Part shown: one piece after another, positions 1 through 12,409 of the stretch | Layout: the number at the start of each line of letters is the position of its first letter | How positions within the stretch are numbered: the first letter of the stretch is position 1 | Assembly: GCF_000280055.1 (NCBI RefSeq) | Contig: NZ_ALAB01000001.1 | Span: forward strand, 62,001 to 126,000 | Reading direction: 5' to 3' | DNA: 64,000 bases | Source: Alishewanella aestuarii B11 | Lineage (GTDB): Bacteria; Pseudomonadota; Gammaproteobacteria; Enterobacterales; Alteromonadaceae | Notes under the pieces: generated by a model | Database searches by the model: none | The model's input: the letters and a program-made list of their open reading frames with translations, nothing else | What the model was told of the DNA's origin: nothing | Translations under genes and position numbers: made by a program

Positions 1-791
1 TTGCCGGCCAGATCAATGGCACAACCGGCTATGAAGAGGCTGGCGCGCAGGGCCTGCTAGCCGGTGTTAATGCGGCCCTCTATGCCAAAGAACAGGAGGG
101 CTGGTCACCCAGCCGCGATCAGGCGTATCTCGGCGTACTAGTTGACGATCTGACCACCTTGGGTACCAAAGAACCATACCGGATGTTTACCAGCCGTGCT
201 GAGTACCGGCTGATGTTACGTGAAGATAATGCCGATGCCCGCTTAACTGCCAAGGGCCGCGAACTGGGCTTGGTTGATGATATCCGCTGGGCAGCCTTTA
301 ACCAGAAAATGGAACAGATCGAACTGGAGCGGCAGCGCTTACGGCAAAGTTGGATCCATCCGCAACATCCAGCCTTAGCAGAGGTTAATACGTTACTGAA
401 AACACCTCTGACCCGAGAAGCCAGCCTGGAAGAATTGATCCGTCGCCCGGAAGTCACTTATCAGCAGCTACTGGCCATTGATAGCTTAGGCCCGGTACTG
501 GCGGATCCGGTAGCGGCAGAGCAGGTTGAGATCCAGATCAAATACGAAGGCTATATCAACCGGCAACAGGATGAGATCGCCAAACAACAGCGTAATGAAG
601 AAACGCGGCTACCGGCTAAGTTTGATTACAGCCAGGTAAAAGGGTTATCAAACGAAGTGGTCACCAAATTAAATCAAACCCAGCCGGAGACGGTAGGGCA
701 AGCATCACGGATCTCCGGTATTACCCCGGCGGCGATTTCGTTATTACTAGTTTATCTGAAAAAGCAGGGTTTACTGCGTAAAACCGCTTAA
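1..791 (+). CDS. mnmG: MnmG (GidA), tRNA uridine-5-carboxymethylaminomethyl modification enzyme, C-terminal part
   Basis: The gene enters from before the window and is read from base 3. The visible 262 residues are about 40% of the usual ~630. They include the family motif [12 protein letters not shown] near the start and the [16 protein letters not shown] segment, and they end with the helical C-terminal domain that binds MnmE. With MnmE the enzyme installs the cmnm5/mnm5 group at the wobble uridine of certain tRNAs, using FAD and a folate donor. The FAD-binding N-terminus lies outside the window. rsmG follows after 16 bases, the classical gidA-gidB arrangement. No damage is visible. Confidence 0.97.
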   Translation, partial: AGQINGTTGYEEAGAQGLLAGVNAALYAKEQEGWSPSRDQAYLGVLVDDLTTLGTKEPYRMFTSRAEYRLMLREDNADARLTAKGRELGLVDDIRWAAFNQKMEQIELERQRLRQSWIHPQHPALAEVNTLLKTPLTREASLEELIRRPEVTYQQLLAIDSLGPVLADPVAAEQVEIQIKYEGYINRQQDEIAKQQRNEETRLPAKFDYSQVKGLSNEVVTKLNQTQPETVGQASRISGITPAAISLLLVYLKKQGLLRKTA

Positions 792-807
792 GCGGAATTA
801 AGGATCT

Positions 808-1434
808 ATGGCTGAGTTGTTATCTAGGTTGCGCACTCTGGTCGCGCAAAGTGATTTAACCTTATCAGAGACACAGTTAGCGCAATGTATTCAGTATGTT
901 ACGCTATTAGATAAGTGGAATAGCGCCTATAACCTGACATCAGTCCGGGATCCGGAAGAGATGCTGATCAAACATGTGTTGGATAGTCTGGTAGTAGCCC
1001 CTTTTCTGATTGGCCAGCATTTTATCGATGTCGGTACCGGACCGGGGTTACCCGGGGTGTTGTTGGCAATCTATTACCCGGAAAAGCAATTTACCTTGCT
1101 GGATAGTCTGGGTAAGCGGATCCGATTTTTAAATCAGGTGAAAATGCAGTTGCAGCTGCAGAATATCCACCCGCTGCAAAGCCGGGTTGAAGATCATCAA
1201 CCGCTGCAGGGTTATGACGGTGTGATCAGCCGGGCATTTGCCTCTTTGAATGATATGCTGAATTGGTGCCGGCATTTACCGACACCAGACGGCCGCTTTT
1301 TCGCCATGAAAGGGGCAGCGGTGCAAGAAGAAATTGCAGCTTTGCCGGATTTTGTTAAAGTAGACGCCATCCATCCGTTGCAGGTACCGCAACTGGATGC
1401 GCAGCGGCATCTTGTGGTGCTGAGCAAAGCCTAG
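808..1434 (+). CDS. rsmG: RsmG (GidB), 16S rRNA (guanine-527-N7)-methyltransferase
   Basis: This is a 208-residue protein, the same length as other RsmG proteins. The SAM-binding motif [12 protein letters not shown] sits at about residues 72-83, followed by the acidic-loop segment [12 protein letters not shown]. In this family it methylates N7 of G527 in 16S rRNA, and loss gives low-level streptomycin resistance. It follows mnmG by 16 bases and precedes parA by 31 bases, so the three are probably co-transcribed. The ATG has an upstream AAGGAT-like ribosome site. Confidence 0.96.
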   Translation: MAELLSRLRTLVAQSDLTLSETQLAQCIQYVTLLDKWNSAYNLTSVRDPEEMLIKHVLDSLVVAPFLIGQHFIDVGTGPGLPGVLLAIYYPEKQFTLLDSLGKRIRFLNQVKMQLQLQNIHPLQSRVEDHQPLQGYDGVISRAFASLNDMLNWCRHLPTPDGRFFAMKGAAVQEEIAALPDFVKVDAIHPLQVPQLDAQRHLVVLSKA

Positions 1435-1465
1435 CAAGCAAAGTCTGAACAGCAAGAGGGAAGCC

Positions 1466-2263
1466 GTGGGCAAAGTCATCGCAATCGCAAACCAAAAAGG
1501 TGGAGTGGGTAAAACAACCACTGCGGTGAATCTGGCTGCCTCAATGGCGGCCACCAAGCGCCGGGTGTTGTTGATCGATCTGGATCCGCAGGGTAACGCC
1601 ACCATGGGCAGTGGTGTTGATAAATACGAACTGGCTGCCACCGCCTATGAATTACTGATTGATGAAAAACCGCTGGCGGAAGTCGTGGTAAAAGACACCA
1701 GCGGCGGCTATCACCTGGTTGGCGCTAACTCCGATGTCACTGCGGCTGAAGTCCGGCTAATGGATGTGTTTGCCCGCGAATTACGTTTGCGTAACGCCCT
1801 GAAAGCTTACAAAAACAGTTACGACTATATTTTTATCGACTGTCCGCCCTCGCTGAATATGTTAACCGTGAATGCAATGTCAGCCGCTGACAGTGTGTTA
1901 GTACCGATGCAATGCGAATACTTTGCACTGGAAGGCTTAACGGCGCTGGTCGATACCATCAACAAACTGGCCTCAGTGGTTAATCCGGAACTGAAAATCG
2001 AAGGCATACTGCGCACCATGTACGATCCGCGCAACCGGCTCGCCAACGATGTTTCCGAGCAGTTAAAGCAGCATTTTGGTGACAAAGTCTACCGCGCGGT
2101 GATCCCGCGTAATGTGCGTCTGGCTGAGGCGCCCAGTTTTGGCGCGCCGGTGATGTATTACGATAAAAGCTCTACCGGTGCCAAAGCATATCTGGCGCTG
2201 GCCGGTGAAATTCTGCGTCGTTCCGAAAAGAAAAAGCCTGTTGCCGGTGCGGTCGCTCAGTAA
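1466..2263 (+). CDS. parA: ParA (Soj-like) chromosome-partitioning ATPase
   Basis: This is a 265-residue ATPase of the MinD/ParA class. The deviant Walker A box KGGVGKTT is at residues 11-18, and the Walker B region [16 protein letters not shown] follows at about residue 124. I use the GTG start because an AGAGGGAA ribosome site lies just upstream and the product then begins [13 protein letters not shown] as in relatives. It acts with ParB and parS to place replicated origins. Its position after rsmG is the standard chromosomal (not plasmid) context. Confidence 0.96.
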   Translation: MGKVIAIANQKGGVGKTTTAVNLAASMAATKRRVLLIDLDPQGNATMGSGVDKYELAATAYELLIDEKPLAEVVVKDTSGGYHLVGANSDVTAAEVRLMDVFARELRLRNALKAYKNSYDYIFIDCPPSLNMLTVNAMSAADSVLVPMQCEYFALEGLTALVDTINKLASVVNPELKIEGILRTMYDPRNRLANDVSEQLKQHFGDKVYRAVIPRNVRLAEAPSFGAPVMYYDKSSTGAKAYLALAGEILRRSEKKKPVAGAVAQ

Positions 2264-2288
2264 CAGCATATAAGGATTATTTAATCGC

Positions 2289-3164
2289 ATGTCTTTGAAA
2301 AAACGTGGTTTAGGTCGTGGACTTGATGCGCTGCTGACTGCCAGTAAACCTGCCGCTGCCGCCCCTGCCCGCGAACATTCGGAGCTTCAAAAGATCCCGG
2401 TTGAGTTTTTACAGCCCGGTAAATATCAGCCTCGCAAAGATATGTCGCAGGATGCGCTGGAAGATCTGGCCAATTCAATTAAAGCCCAAGGTGTGATCCA
2501 ACCGATAGTGGTGCGGCCCCTGGCTGAAAACCGCTATGAAATTATTGCCGGTGAACGGCGCTGGCGGGCATCGCAGCTGGCGCAACTGGCCGAGGTGCCT
2601 TGTTTGATCAAGGATGTGCCGGATGAAGCCGCAGTCGCCATAGCGCTGATTGAAAATATCCAGCGTGAAGATCTGAACGCCATGGAAGAAGCCGTGGCGC
2701 TGCAGCGCTTACTGACCGAATTTGAATTAACCCACCAACAAGTTGCTGATGCGGTCGGTAAATCCCGGGCCGCAGTAAGTAATCTGCTACGGCTAAATCA
2801 ATTAAACGACGATGTGAAACTACTGCTCGAGCACGGCGATATCGAGATGGGGCATGCCCGTGCGCTGTTAGCACTGGACGGTGATGCCCAGTCTGACGCC
2901 GCCAGACTGGTGGCAGCAAAGCAGCTGACAGTGCGCGATACCGAAAATCTGGTGCGCCGTATTCTGGAGCCGGCACCGGCGAAAACGCCGCGTGAAAAGG
3001 ATCCGGATGTTGCCGCACTGGAGCTGAAACTGAGTGAGCATTTTGCGGCACCGGTACAAATTGATTACAACAAGAAAGGTAAAGGCAGTTTACTGATCAG
3101 CTATAACAGTCTGGATGAACTGGACGGCATTTTGCAGAAACTGAAAGCCCAGCAAAACGACTAG
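2289..3164 (+). CDS. parB: ParB (Spo0J-like) chromosome-partitioning CTPase and parS-binding protein
   Basis: This is a 291-residue ParB. It opens with the basic tail MSLKKRGLGRGLDALL. The CTP-binding motif GERRWRAS is at about residues 85-92, ENIQREDLN follows, and a helix-turn-helix (THQQVADAVGKSRAAVSNLL) lies at about 150-170. The C-terminal dimerisation domain is present. It starts 25 bases after parA. Its likely binding site, a near-consensus parS, lies about 28 kb downstream at 30653. No other matching site was seen in the window. Confidence 0.96.
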   Translation: MSLKKRGLGRGLDALLTASKPAAAAPAREHSELQKIPVEFLQPGKYQPRKDMSQDALEDLANSIKAQGVIQPIVVRPLAENRYEIIAGERRWRASQLAQLAEVPCLIKDVPDEAAVAIALIENIQREDLNAMEEAVALQRLLTEFELTHQQVADAVGKSRAAVSNLLRLNQLNDDVKLLLEHGDIEMGHARALLALDGDAQSDAARLVAAKQLTVRDTENLVRRILEPAPAKTPREKDPDVAALELKLSEHFAAPVQIDYNKKGKGSLLISYNSLDELDGILQKLKAQQND

Positions 3165-3296
3165 TGGCGTTCTGTTTACAAATCAGCGACAGGACTACAG
3201 TTGTAGCCGCTTTTTGTTGCAAAACAAGGCCAGTTCAGTATACTTGCCGCAGTTTTTTGCCCTGATTAAATGGCAAATTGTGAAACTGGAGTTGTA
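3165..3296 (+). promoter_or_regulatory. Gap between parB and atpI with a candidate promoter for the ATP synthase operon
   Basis: TTGCAA (3217-3222) and TATACT (3239-3244) are separated by 16 bases, a good sigma-70 spacing, and sit about 55 bases before the atpI start. Just upstream an imperfect stem (CTAC-AGTT-GTAG, about 3195-3206) followed by TTTTT could be a weak parB terminator. Both are read by eye only. Confidence 0.5.
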
Positions 3297-3671
3297 ATGC
3301 AACCAGAACCGCAACAAGTTAGACTTGCTGCTTACAAGCTAGTCCTTTTTCAATTTGTTGTAGCGGCTTTTGCGGCTCTGCTTTTTGCGTTATACAGTGA
3401 TGCTCTCGCTGCTTTATCTGCCTTGAAAGGTGGTATTATTGCAGCAGTAACAAATTTAGTTTTTGCGTTGATTGCCTTTAGCAAATTTGCACTGAGCAAC
3501 GCACAACAAGCGAAAATGGCTCTGGTAAAAGGGCATTCGTTTAAACTTATTTTAACCATTGTCTTGTTTGTCATTGTATTAAAACAAGAGGTTGCAGCCA
3601 GTGCTTTTATCATTGGCTTTAGCTTAGCAACCGTGGCGCAATGGTCCGCAGCAGTTTTTTTTAAACATTAA
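3297..3671 (+). CDS. atpI: AtpI, ATP synthase accessory membrane protein
   Basis: This is a small four-helix membrane protein of about 124 residues that leads the atp operon. AtpI family members help assemble the c-ring and may bind Mg2+. I choose the ATG at 3297 because a TGGAG ribosome site lies about 7 bases upstream and homologues start close to MQPEPQ. An in-frame ATG at 3270 would add nine residues without a better ribosome site. Sequence conservation in this family is low, so the name rests on length, hydrophobicity and place directly before atpB. Confidence 0.85.
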   Translation: MQPEPQQVRLAAYKLVLFQFVVAAFAALLFALYSDALAALSALKGGIIAAVTNLVFALIAFSKFALSNAQQAKMALVKGHSFKLILTIVLFVIVLKQEVAASAFIIGFSLATVAQWSAAVFFKH

Positions 3672-3682
3672 AGTTAGGATGA

Positions 3683-4528
<846 letters not shown>

Positions 4529-4556
4529 TAATTTTTGTTTTAACCTTTAACATTAA

Positions 4557-4814
<258 letters not shown>

Positions 4815-4853
4815 TTTGAGTCCCCAATAACGTAATTTTTAAGGAGGCTCGTT

Positions 4854-5324
4854 GTGGATATTAACGCAACCCTATTAGGTCAGTCGATTGCAATGGCCGT
4901 ATTTGTGTGGTTTACACTGAAATTTGTGTGGCCACCAATCAATGCAGCGATTGAAGAGCGCCAGAAAAAAATAGCAGATGGTTTAGCCGCGACTGATCGT
5001 GCAGAAAAAGATCTGCACTTAGCGCAAGATAAAGCTAAAGAATATCTGCGTGAGGCAAAAGAACAGGCTTCAGCCATTATCGAACAAGCGCGTAAGCGTG
5101 AAAGCAAGATGATTGATGAAGCGGTTGCCAAAGCCAGTGCTGAGCGTGAGCAAATTCTTGAACAAGCTCGTGCTGAAGTTGAAGCGGACCGTAGCCGTTT
5201 ACGCGAAGAATTGCGTAAACAAGTTGCCTCTCTGGCGGTAGCAGGTGCTGAACGCATTCTGCAACGCGAAATTGATGACGCTGCTCACAGCGACATTTTG
5301 GAAAAATTGGTTCAGGAATTGTAA
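4854..5324 (+). CDS. atpF: ATP synthase Fo subunit b
   Basis: This is a 156-residue peripheral-stalk subunit: one N-terminal membrane helix (about residues 5-27, with the FVWPPI end) and then a long charged helix that dimerises and reaches delta. It starts at GTG 4854, set by a near-perfect AAGGAGG eight bases upstream. The length equals that of the E. coli protein. Confidence 0.97.
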   Translation: MDINATLLGQSIAMAVFVWFTLKFVWPPINAAIEERQKKIADGLAATDRAEKDLHLAQDKAKEYLREAKEQASAIIEQARKRESKMIDEAVAKASAEREQILEQARAEVEADRSRLREELRKQVASLAVAGAERILQREIDDAAHSDILEKLVQEL

Positions 5325-5336
5325 TAGGAGCGGGCT

Positions 5337-5870
5337 ATGTCTGATATGACGAATATTGCTCGTCCTTATGCAAAGGCGGCTTTTGAGTATGCTGTTGAAC
5401 AGAATACTCTAGCCGCTTGGCAACAGATGTTAGCCTTTGCAGCAGAAGTTGCAAGCGACGCTAATATGGTTGCCTTCTTGCGTAGCAACACTACCGCAAC
5501 TGCTCAAGCTGAGCTTATGAAGGAAATTTGTGGTGAGTACTTAGACAGTGCTGCCCATAATTTAATTCATGTAATGGCTGAAAATCAGAGATTGCTCGCT
5601 TTACCAGCAGTGTTTGCTAGATTCACTGAACTTAAAAGTGAATATGAGCGTGAAGCAGTTGTAGAAGTCACGTCTGGCACTGAATTGAATGCAGCGCAAC
5701 AAGAAAAACTTGTTGCGGCGTTGTCTAAACGTCTTGATCGTAAAGTTAAATTACTTTGCAGTGTAGATGCTTCAGTCGTGAGCGGTATGATAATTAAAGC
5801 GGGTGACATGGTTATTGATGGTACGGTCCGAGGTAAATTGGATCGTCTTGTTACCGCGCTACAGTCCTAA
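5337..5870 (+). CDS. atpH: ATP synthase F1 subunit delta
   Basis: This 177-residue protein has the OSCP/delta pattern: N-terminal ARPYAKAAFEYA and C-terminal VDASVVSGMIIKAGDMVIDGTVRGKLDRL. It connects the top of the alpha3beta3 head to the b stalk. It lies 12 bases after atpF. Confidence 0.97.
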   Translation: MSDMTNIARPYAKAAFEYAVEQNTLAAWQQMLAFAAEVASDANMVAFLRSNTTATAQAELMKEICGEYLDSAAHNLIHVMAENQRLLALPAVFARFTELKSEYEREAVVEVTSGTELNAAQQEKLVAALSKRLDRKVKLLCSVDASVVSGMIIKAGDMVIDGTVRGKLDRLVTALQS

Positions 5871-5884
5871 TTGGGGAATAGAGT

Positions 5885-7426
5885 ATGCAACTGAATTCCA
5901 CTGAAATATCCGAACTGATCAAACAACGTATTGCTCAGTTTGATGTGGTCAGCGAAGCTCGTAATGAAGGTACTATCGTTCAGGTAACTGACGGTATTAT
6001 CCGTATCAATGGTCTTGCTGATTGTATGCAAGGCGAAATGATTGAGCTTCCTGGCAGCCGTTATGCAATCGCACTGAACTTAGAGCGTAACTCAGTGGGT
6101 GCGGTAGTAATGGGTCCGTATGCGGATCTGACGGAAGGCACTAAAGTTAAAAGTACTGGCCGTATCCTTGAAGTACCTGTAGGCCCAGGCCTGTTAGGTC
6201 GTGTAGTTAACACCTTGGGTGCACCTATTGATGGTAAAGGTCCGATAGAAGCAGCAGGTTATGAACCTGTTGAAAAAATTGCCCCAGGTGTAATCGACCG
6301 TCAATCGGTAGATCAGCCAATGCAAACCGGTTACAAATCTGTTGATGCAATGATTCCAATCGGCCGTGGCCAACGTGAATTATTAATCGGTGACCGTCAG
6401 ACCGGTAAAACGGCGCTGGCTATCGATGCCATCATCAACCAAAAAGGTACTGGCGTTAAGTGCGTATACGTAGCGGTTGGCCAAAAGGCTTCAACTATCG
6501 CTAACGTGGTACGTAAGCTGGAAGAACACGGCGCTCTGGCTCACACTATCGTAGTTGTGGCCTCGGCTTCAGAAGCTGCTGCATTACAGTTCTTAGCCCC
6601 GTACTCTGGTTGTACTATGGGTGAATACTTCCGTGACAACGGTGAAGATGCACTGATCGTATACGATGATTTGTCTAAGCAAGCTGTTGCTTACCGCCAG
6701 ATCTCGTTATTGTTACGTCGTCCACCAGGCCGTGAAGCTTATCCAGGTGACGTATTCTATTTACACTCTCGCTTACTGGAGCGTGCATCTCGTGTTAATG
6801 CTGACTATGTTGAGCGTTACACCAAAGGTGCGGTAACAGGTAAAACCGGTTCATTAACGGCCTTACCAATTATCGAAACGCAAGCGGGTGACGTTTCAGC
6901 ATTCGTACCAACCAACGTAATTTCGATTACTGATGGTCAGATCTTCTTAGAAACTGACTTATTTAACGCCGGTATCCGTCCTGCGGTAAATGCTGGTATT
7001 TCGGTATCGCGGGTTGGTGGTGCAGCACAAACGAAAATCATCAAAAAGCTGGGTGGTGGTATCCGTTTAGCTTTAGCACAGTACTCAGAATTAGCCGCGT
7101 TCGCGCAGTTTGCTTCTGACTTAGACGATGCGACCCGCGCTCAGTTAGAGCACGGTCAAAAAGTTACTGAGCTGATGAAGCAGTTACAATACAGCCCAAT
7201 GTCAGTAGCCGAGATGGGTATCTCTATTTTTGCTATTGAAAAAGGTTTTATGAAAGATGTAGACGTAGCCAAAATCCAAGATTTTGAAGCCGGCTTAATT
7301 TCTTACATGAAAGCTGAACATGCTGAGCTGATGGCTGAGATCGACAAAACCGGTAATTACAACGATCAAATCGAGTCTACGTTTAAAGCCGCCATTGAAA
7401 AATTCAAGGCAACGCAGACCTGGTAA
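5885..7426 (+). CDS. atpA: ATP synthase F1 subunit alpha
   Basis: This 513-residue subunit has Walker A GDRQTGKT at about residues 170-177 and the regulatory-site features of alpha, including [21 protein letters not shown]. It begins [16 protein letters not shown] as in other gammaproteobacteria. It carries the non-catalytic nucleotide sites of F1. Confidence 0.98.
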   Translation: MQLNSTEISELIKQRIAQFDVVSEARNEGTIVQVTDGIIRINGLADCMQGEMIELPGSRYAIALNLERNSVGAVVMGPYADLTEGTKVKSTGRILEVPVGPGLLGRVVNTLGAPIDGKGPIEAAGYEPVEKIAPGVIDRQSVDQPMQTGYKSVDAMIPIGRGQRELLIGDRQTGKTALAIDAIINQKGTGVKCVYVAVGQKASTIANVVRKLEEHGALAHTIVVVASASEAAALQFLAPYSGCTMGEYFRDNGEDALIVYDDLSKQAVAYRQISLLLRRPPGREAYPGDVFYLHSRLLERASRVNADYVERYTKGAVTGKTGSLTALPIIETQAGDVSAFVPTNVISITDGQIFLETDLFNAGIRPAVNAGISVSRVGGAAQTKIIKKLGGGIRLALAQYSELAAFAQFASDLDDATRAQLEHGQKVTELMKQLQYSPMSVAEMGISIFAIEKGFMKDVDVAKIQDFEAGLISYMKAEHAELMAEIDKTGNYNDQIESTFKAAIEKFKATQTW

Positions 7427-7479
7427 GCAATGTGGGTGGCTTAGCCACCCCATTCGTTGAATAAATCGGAGATACAGTC

Positions 7480-8343
7480 ATGGCCGGTGGTAAAGAGATA
7501 AAAAGTAAGATTGGGAGTATTAATAATACTCGCAAGATCACCAGTGCTATGGAAAAAGTTGCGGTTAGTAAGATGCGCAAAGCGCAAGACCGCGTGGCTG
7601 CAACTCGCCCATACGCTGAAGGTATGCGCAAAGTGATCGGTAATGTTGCTAATGGTAACCTGGAATACCGCCATCCCTATTTAGTGGAGCGTGAGGTAAA
7701 ACGGGTTGGCTATATTGTCATCTCTACCGACCGTGGTCTTTGCGGTGGCCTGAATACCAATGAATTTAAGAAAGTTGCTACAGATCTAAAACGTTGGAAT
7801 GACCAAGGCGTAACAACTGAGTTTGCTGTAATCGGCAATAAAGCTACCGCTTTCTTTAAGCGTTATGGTGGTAAAGTTGTCGCAGCCCAAGCTGGTTCAG
7901 GTGATGTGCCTAGACTGGCTGACGTAATTGGTTCGGTTAAAGTGATGCTTAACGCCTTTGATGAAGGCCGTATTGATCGCTTATTTTTAGTGTATAACAA
8001 GTTTGTTAACACTATGAAACAAGAACCAGTGATCGAGCAATTGTTACCTTTACCTAAAACAGACCTCGCGAAGCGTAAGCATAACTGGGACTACATATAT
8101 GAACCCGATCCACAACCTATCTTAGATATGTTGATGAATCGCTATATGGAATCTCAAGTTTTCCAAGGTGTTGTCGAAAATTTAGCGAGCGAACAAGCAG
8201 CCCGTATGGTTGCAATGAAAGCCGCCACCGATAACGCAGGAAACCTGATGGATGAACTGAAGTTGGTTTACAACAAAGCGCGTCAGGCTGCTATTACCCA
8301 AGAACTGAGCGAAATTGTCGCGGGTGCCGCAGCGGTAGGCTAA
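7480..8343 (+). CDS. atpG: ATP synthase F1 subunit gamma
   Basis: This 287-residue central-shaft subunit has conserved ends: [20 protein letters not shown] at the start and [30 protein letters not shown] near the end. It turns inside the alpha3beta3 head and couples to the c-ring through epsilon. It is 53 bases from atpA; the gap contains a short inverted GGGTGGCTTAGCCACCC repeat (about 7433-7449) that could be an intercistronic stem. Confidence 0.97.
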   Translation: MAGGKEIKSKIGSINNTRKITSAMEKVAVSKMRKAQDRVAATRPYAEGMRKVIGNVANGNLEYRHPYLVEREVKRVGYIVISTDRGLCGGLNTNEFKKVATDLKRWNDQGVTTEFAVIGNKATAFFKRYGGKVVAAQAGSGDVPRLADVIGSVKVMLNAFDEGRIDRLFLVYNKFVNTMKQEPVIEQLLPLPKTDLAKRKHNWDYIYEPDPQPILDMLMNRYMESQVFQGVVENLASEQAARMVAMKAATDNAGNLMDELKLVYNKARQAAITQELSEIVAGAAAVG

Positions 8344-8366
8344 GGTTTTAAGTTTTGCAAAATTGA

Positions 8367-9761
<1,395 letters not shown>

Positions 9762-9783
9762 GTTCAGGCTTTAGGAGAGCGAG

Positions 9784-10200
9784 ATGGCGATGACAGTGCA
9801 ACTGGATGTAGTAAGTGCCGAAGAAAAAATCTTCTCCGGCCTTGTCGAATCCGTGCAGGTCACAGGCAGTGAGGGCGAGTTGGGTGTGTTACCCTTTCAC
9901 GCCCCTTTACTGACCACCCTGAAACCTGGCATGGTCCGTATCGTGAAGCAGTTTGGCGAAGAGCATCTGATTTATGTTGCTGGTGGTGTATTAGAAGTAC
10001 AACCCGACAACATTACAGTGCTGGCCGATGTAGCGGTACGTGGCGAAGACTTAGATGAGCAGGCTGCTTTAGACGCACAAAAACGTGCTGAAGAAGCCAT
10101 GCAGCATGCCAGCGCTGACTTTAATTACGCTGAGGCTGCGGCACAACTGGCGGAAGCCATTGCCCAGCTGCGCGTTATTCAGAAAATGCGGAAGAAATAA
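9784..10200 (+). CDS. atpC: ATP synthase F1 subunit epsilon
   Basis: This is a 138-residue last gene of the operon. It has an N-terminal beta-sandwich ([34 protein letters not shown]) and a C-terminal helical hairpin that can inhibit ATP hydrolysis. A strong terminator begins 13 bases after the stop codon. Confidence 0.97.
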   Translation: MAMTVQLDVVSAEEKIFSGLVESVQVTGSEGELGVLPFHAPLLTTLKPGMVRIVKQFGEEHLIYVAGGVLEVQPDNITVLADVAVRGEDLDEQAALDAQKRAEEAMQHASADFNYAEAAAQLAEAIAQLRVIQKMRKK

Positions 10201-10213
10201 GTCTTGCGAGTTT

Positions 10214-10240
10214 AAAAAACCACCTGCGGGTGGTTTTTTT
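10214..10240 (+). terminator. Rho-independent terminator of the atp operon
   Basis: An A-rich start and CCACC pair with GGTGG and a T7 tract around a TGC loop, giving stem arms of 11 bases. It lies directly after atpC. The A/T symmetry means it could also stop transcription from the other side, but no minus-strand gene faces it. Confidence 0.9.
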
Positions 10241-10276
10241 ATATCAAAAAATTCTTTGTAACGGCCCTGTTACAAC

Positions 10277-10305
10277 TTGTACCAAGCAGTAAACCTCCTT
10301 ATAGT
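10277..10305 (+). promoter_or_regulatory. Candidate sigma-70 promoter for the S9 peptidase gene
   Basis: TTGTAC (10277-10282), a 17-base spacer and TATAGT (10300-10305) lie 45 bases before the start codon. Just upstream is a small inverted repeat, GTAAC-N6-GTTAC, which could be an operator. Confidence 0.55.
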
Positions 10306-10349
10306 AAAACGGCTACGCATTCGATAATAACAACACAGGAAAACTCACC

Positions 10350-12293
10350 ATGCGCCTGCTAATAGCGGCACTGTTTATGCTATGCCAGTTTGGTGTAGCG
10401 GCTCAAACCCTGACCCTGGAAGATTACGCCAGACAGGCTCAGTTTCTGGAGATAAAGATCTCGCCAACCGGTAAATATCTGGCTGCAACCACGCGCAGCG
10501 ATGAAGGCAATATTTACCTGCAGGTTATTGATATTAAAACTAATAAAATCCTTAGTGTTCGTCACTTTACCGGAAAGGATTCGATTGGCGCCATTAACTG
10601 GGCTAATGCTGAACGGATTTTGATTAATCTGGTACGGGACATCGGCTCGCTGGAAACCCCTGTGCCAACCGGTGAAATTTTTGCGGTTAATGCTGATGGC
10701 TCTAATCCGCGGATGTTAACCGGTTATCGGGCGGATAACGATAAAGATCCGGCGGTCGTTATTAACTATCTGCCGGCGGAAGATAACTTTGTGCTGATCG
10801 TCAGCGCTACGCCAAATAGGGTGGGCTCTTTTAGCTTAATTAAGCGGCTAAATATCGATAACGGACGTACCCGGCAGATTGCGCGGGCGCCGATGCGTTC
10901 GTCGGATATGATCACTGATGGCAACGGTGTAGCACGTATTGCGGTTGGTGTTGATCAGAATAACGACAATGAAATGGTGATGATGTATCGCAAAGACGAG
11001 CGTAGCGAGTGGCAAACCTTACGTCGCTATGGTCAACGTGATGGCAGTTTTATACCGCTACGTTTTATGGCTGATAATGTCCGCATCCTGGGTTTAAGTG
11101 ACACTCAGACTGATACTCAGGCAATCAGCATTTTCAATCCTGAAACGGGTCAGGAAGAAATCATTGCTCACCATCCTAAAGTCGATGTTGCGCCAATTTA
11201 TAGTGTCCGAAATGGCCTGGTTAATGAAGTCATAGGTGCTGCCTATGATTATGATATTTATGATGAAGTATTTTTTGCCGATGTACAAAGTCAGGAGTTC
11301 AGTGCGCATTTGCAAGGATTGCGTGCAGTCTTTCCCGGCCGTCGCATAGGCATAACGTCAGGCACCCGTGACAATAGTCTGGCAATACTTTCGGTGCGCT
11401 CTGCCAACCACCCAGTGGAATTTTATATCTATGATCTGAAAAATAAGCAATTAAGTTATTTGCTCAATGCCAGCCCCTGGCTTAAAGCTGAGCAGCTGGC
11501 GCAAACCCAGGCGATTTTTTATAAGAGTCGTGACGGCCTGGATATTCACGCCATCCTAACCTTACCCAACAACAAAGAAGCTAAAAATCTACCGCTGATT
11601 ATGTTACCGCATGGTGGCCCGCATGGTCCTCGCGACTACCTGGATTACGACAGTGATGCTAAGGTTTTAGCGCAACACGGTTATGCTGTTTTACAGCCTA
11701 ACTTCCGTGGTTCGGGTGGTTTTGGCCGCAGCTTTTTACAGGCCGGCTATCTGAATTGGGGCACGACAATGATCGATGATATGACGGATGGCGTGTTACA
11801 TCTGGTCAAAGAGGGTATCGTCGACCAAAGTCGGGTATGTGCCTATGGTGGCTCTTACGGTGGCTATGCAGCGTTAATGAGTGCGGTGCGGGAGCCGGAC
11901 TTATATAAATGTACTGTCGGTTTTGTTGGGGTCTTTGATTTGAATCTGATGTACACCGATGGTGATATTCCACAACGCAAAAGCGGGATTAACTATCTGG
12001 AAATGGCGATTGGTCGTGATAAAGAGCGGCTTGATGCCCAGTCACCGATCAAGCACTTAGACAAGCTTAAAGCACCGGTATTTATTATCCATGGTAAGGA
12101 AGATCAGCGGGTGCCTATTATTCATGCCGAGCGTTTACGGGCCGAGCTGGAAAAGCGCAATCACCCGTTTGAGTGGTTGGTTAAAGAAAAAGAAGGCCAT
12201 GGCTTTTACAAGCCGGAAAATAACGTCGAACGCTGGCAAAAGATGTTAGCCTTCTTCGATAAGTATATTGGTGACGGCCGCGCCGCCGATTAA
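10350..12293 (+). CDS. Exported S9 family peptidase (prolyl oligopeptidase / dipeptidyl peptidase type)
   Basis: This 647-residue protein has a signal peptide (MRLLIAALFMLCQFGVAAQ, cleavage near residue 19), a central region likely to fold as a beta-propeller, and a C-terminal alpha/beta-hydrolase. The predicted triad is Ser502 in GGSYGGY, Asp585 in HGKEDQRVP and His617 in EGHGFY. Such enzymes trim short peptides, often after proline or alanine, in the periplasm. It stands alone between two terminators with its own promoter. The exact substrate cannot be told. Confidence 0.92.
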   Translation: MRLLIAALFMLCQFGVAAQTLTLEDYARQAQFLEIKISPTGKYLAATTRSDEGNIYLQVIDIKTNKILSVRHFTGKDSIGAINWANAERILINLVRDIGSLETPVPTGEIFAVNADGSNPRMLTGYRADNDKDPAVVINYLPAEDNFVLIVSATPNRVGSFSLIKRLNIDNGRTRQIARAPMRSSDMITDGNGVARIAVGVDQNNDNEMVMMYRKDERSEWQTLRRYGQRDGSFIPLRFMADNVRILGLSDTQTDTQAISIFNPETGQEEIIAHHPKVDVAPIYSVRNGLVNEVIGAAYDYDIYDEVFFADVQSQEFSAHLQGLRAVFPGRRIGITSGTRDNSLAILSVRSANHPVEFYIYDLKNKQLSYLLNASPWLKAEQLAQTQAIFYKSRDGLDIHAILTLPNNKEAKNLPLIMLPHGGPHGPRDYLDYDSDAKVLAQHGYAVLQPNFRGSGGFGRSFLQAGYLNWGTTMIDDMTDGVLHLVKEGIVDQSRVCAYGGSYGGYAALMSAVREPDLYKCTVGFVGVFDLNLMYTDGDIPQRKSGINYLEMAIGRDKERLDAQSPIKHLDKLKAPVFIIHGKEDQRVPIIHAERLRAELEKRNHPFEWLVKEKEGHGFYKPENNVERWQKMLAFFDKYIGDGRAAD

Positions 12294-12315
12294 CCAAGGA
12301 TCGCTGCTATGCAAA

Positions 12316-12339
12316 GGGAGCCGGCAGGCTCCCTTTTTT
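12316..12339 (+). terminator. Rho-independent terminator after the S9 peptidase gene
   Basis: GGGAGCC and GGCTCCC form a 7-base stem around GGCA, followed by T6. Confidence 0.9.
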
Positions 12340-12351
12340 CTAAGGGTTGGC

Positions 12352-12379
12352 TTACATCGCAGCCTATCCTTGTTAAAAT
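12352..12379 (+). promoter_or_regulatory. Candidate promoter of glmU
   Basis: TTACAT (12352-12357) and TAAAAT (12374-12379) are 16 bases apart and 31 bases before the glmU start. The match is moderate. Confidence 0.4.
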
Positions 12380-12409
12380 ACCGGCATCTTACACAACAGG
12401 ATCGTTATT

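Noticed and set aside
1-2300. Replication origin near mnmG and parAB
   Set aside because: Origins of this type lie upstream of mnmG, outside the window; no cluster of DnaA boxes was noticed in the gaps here.
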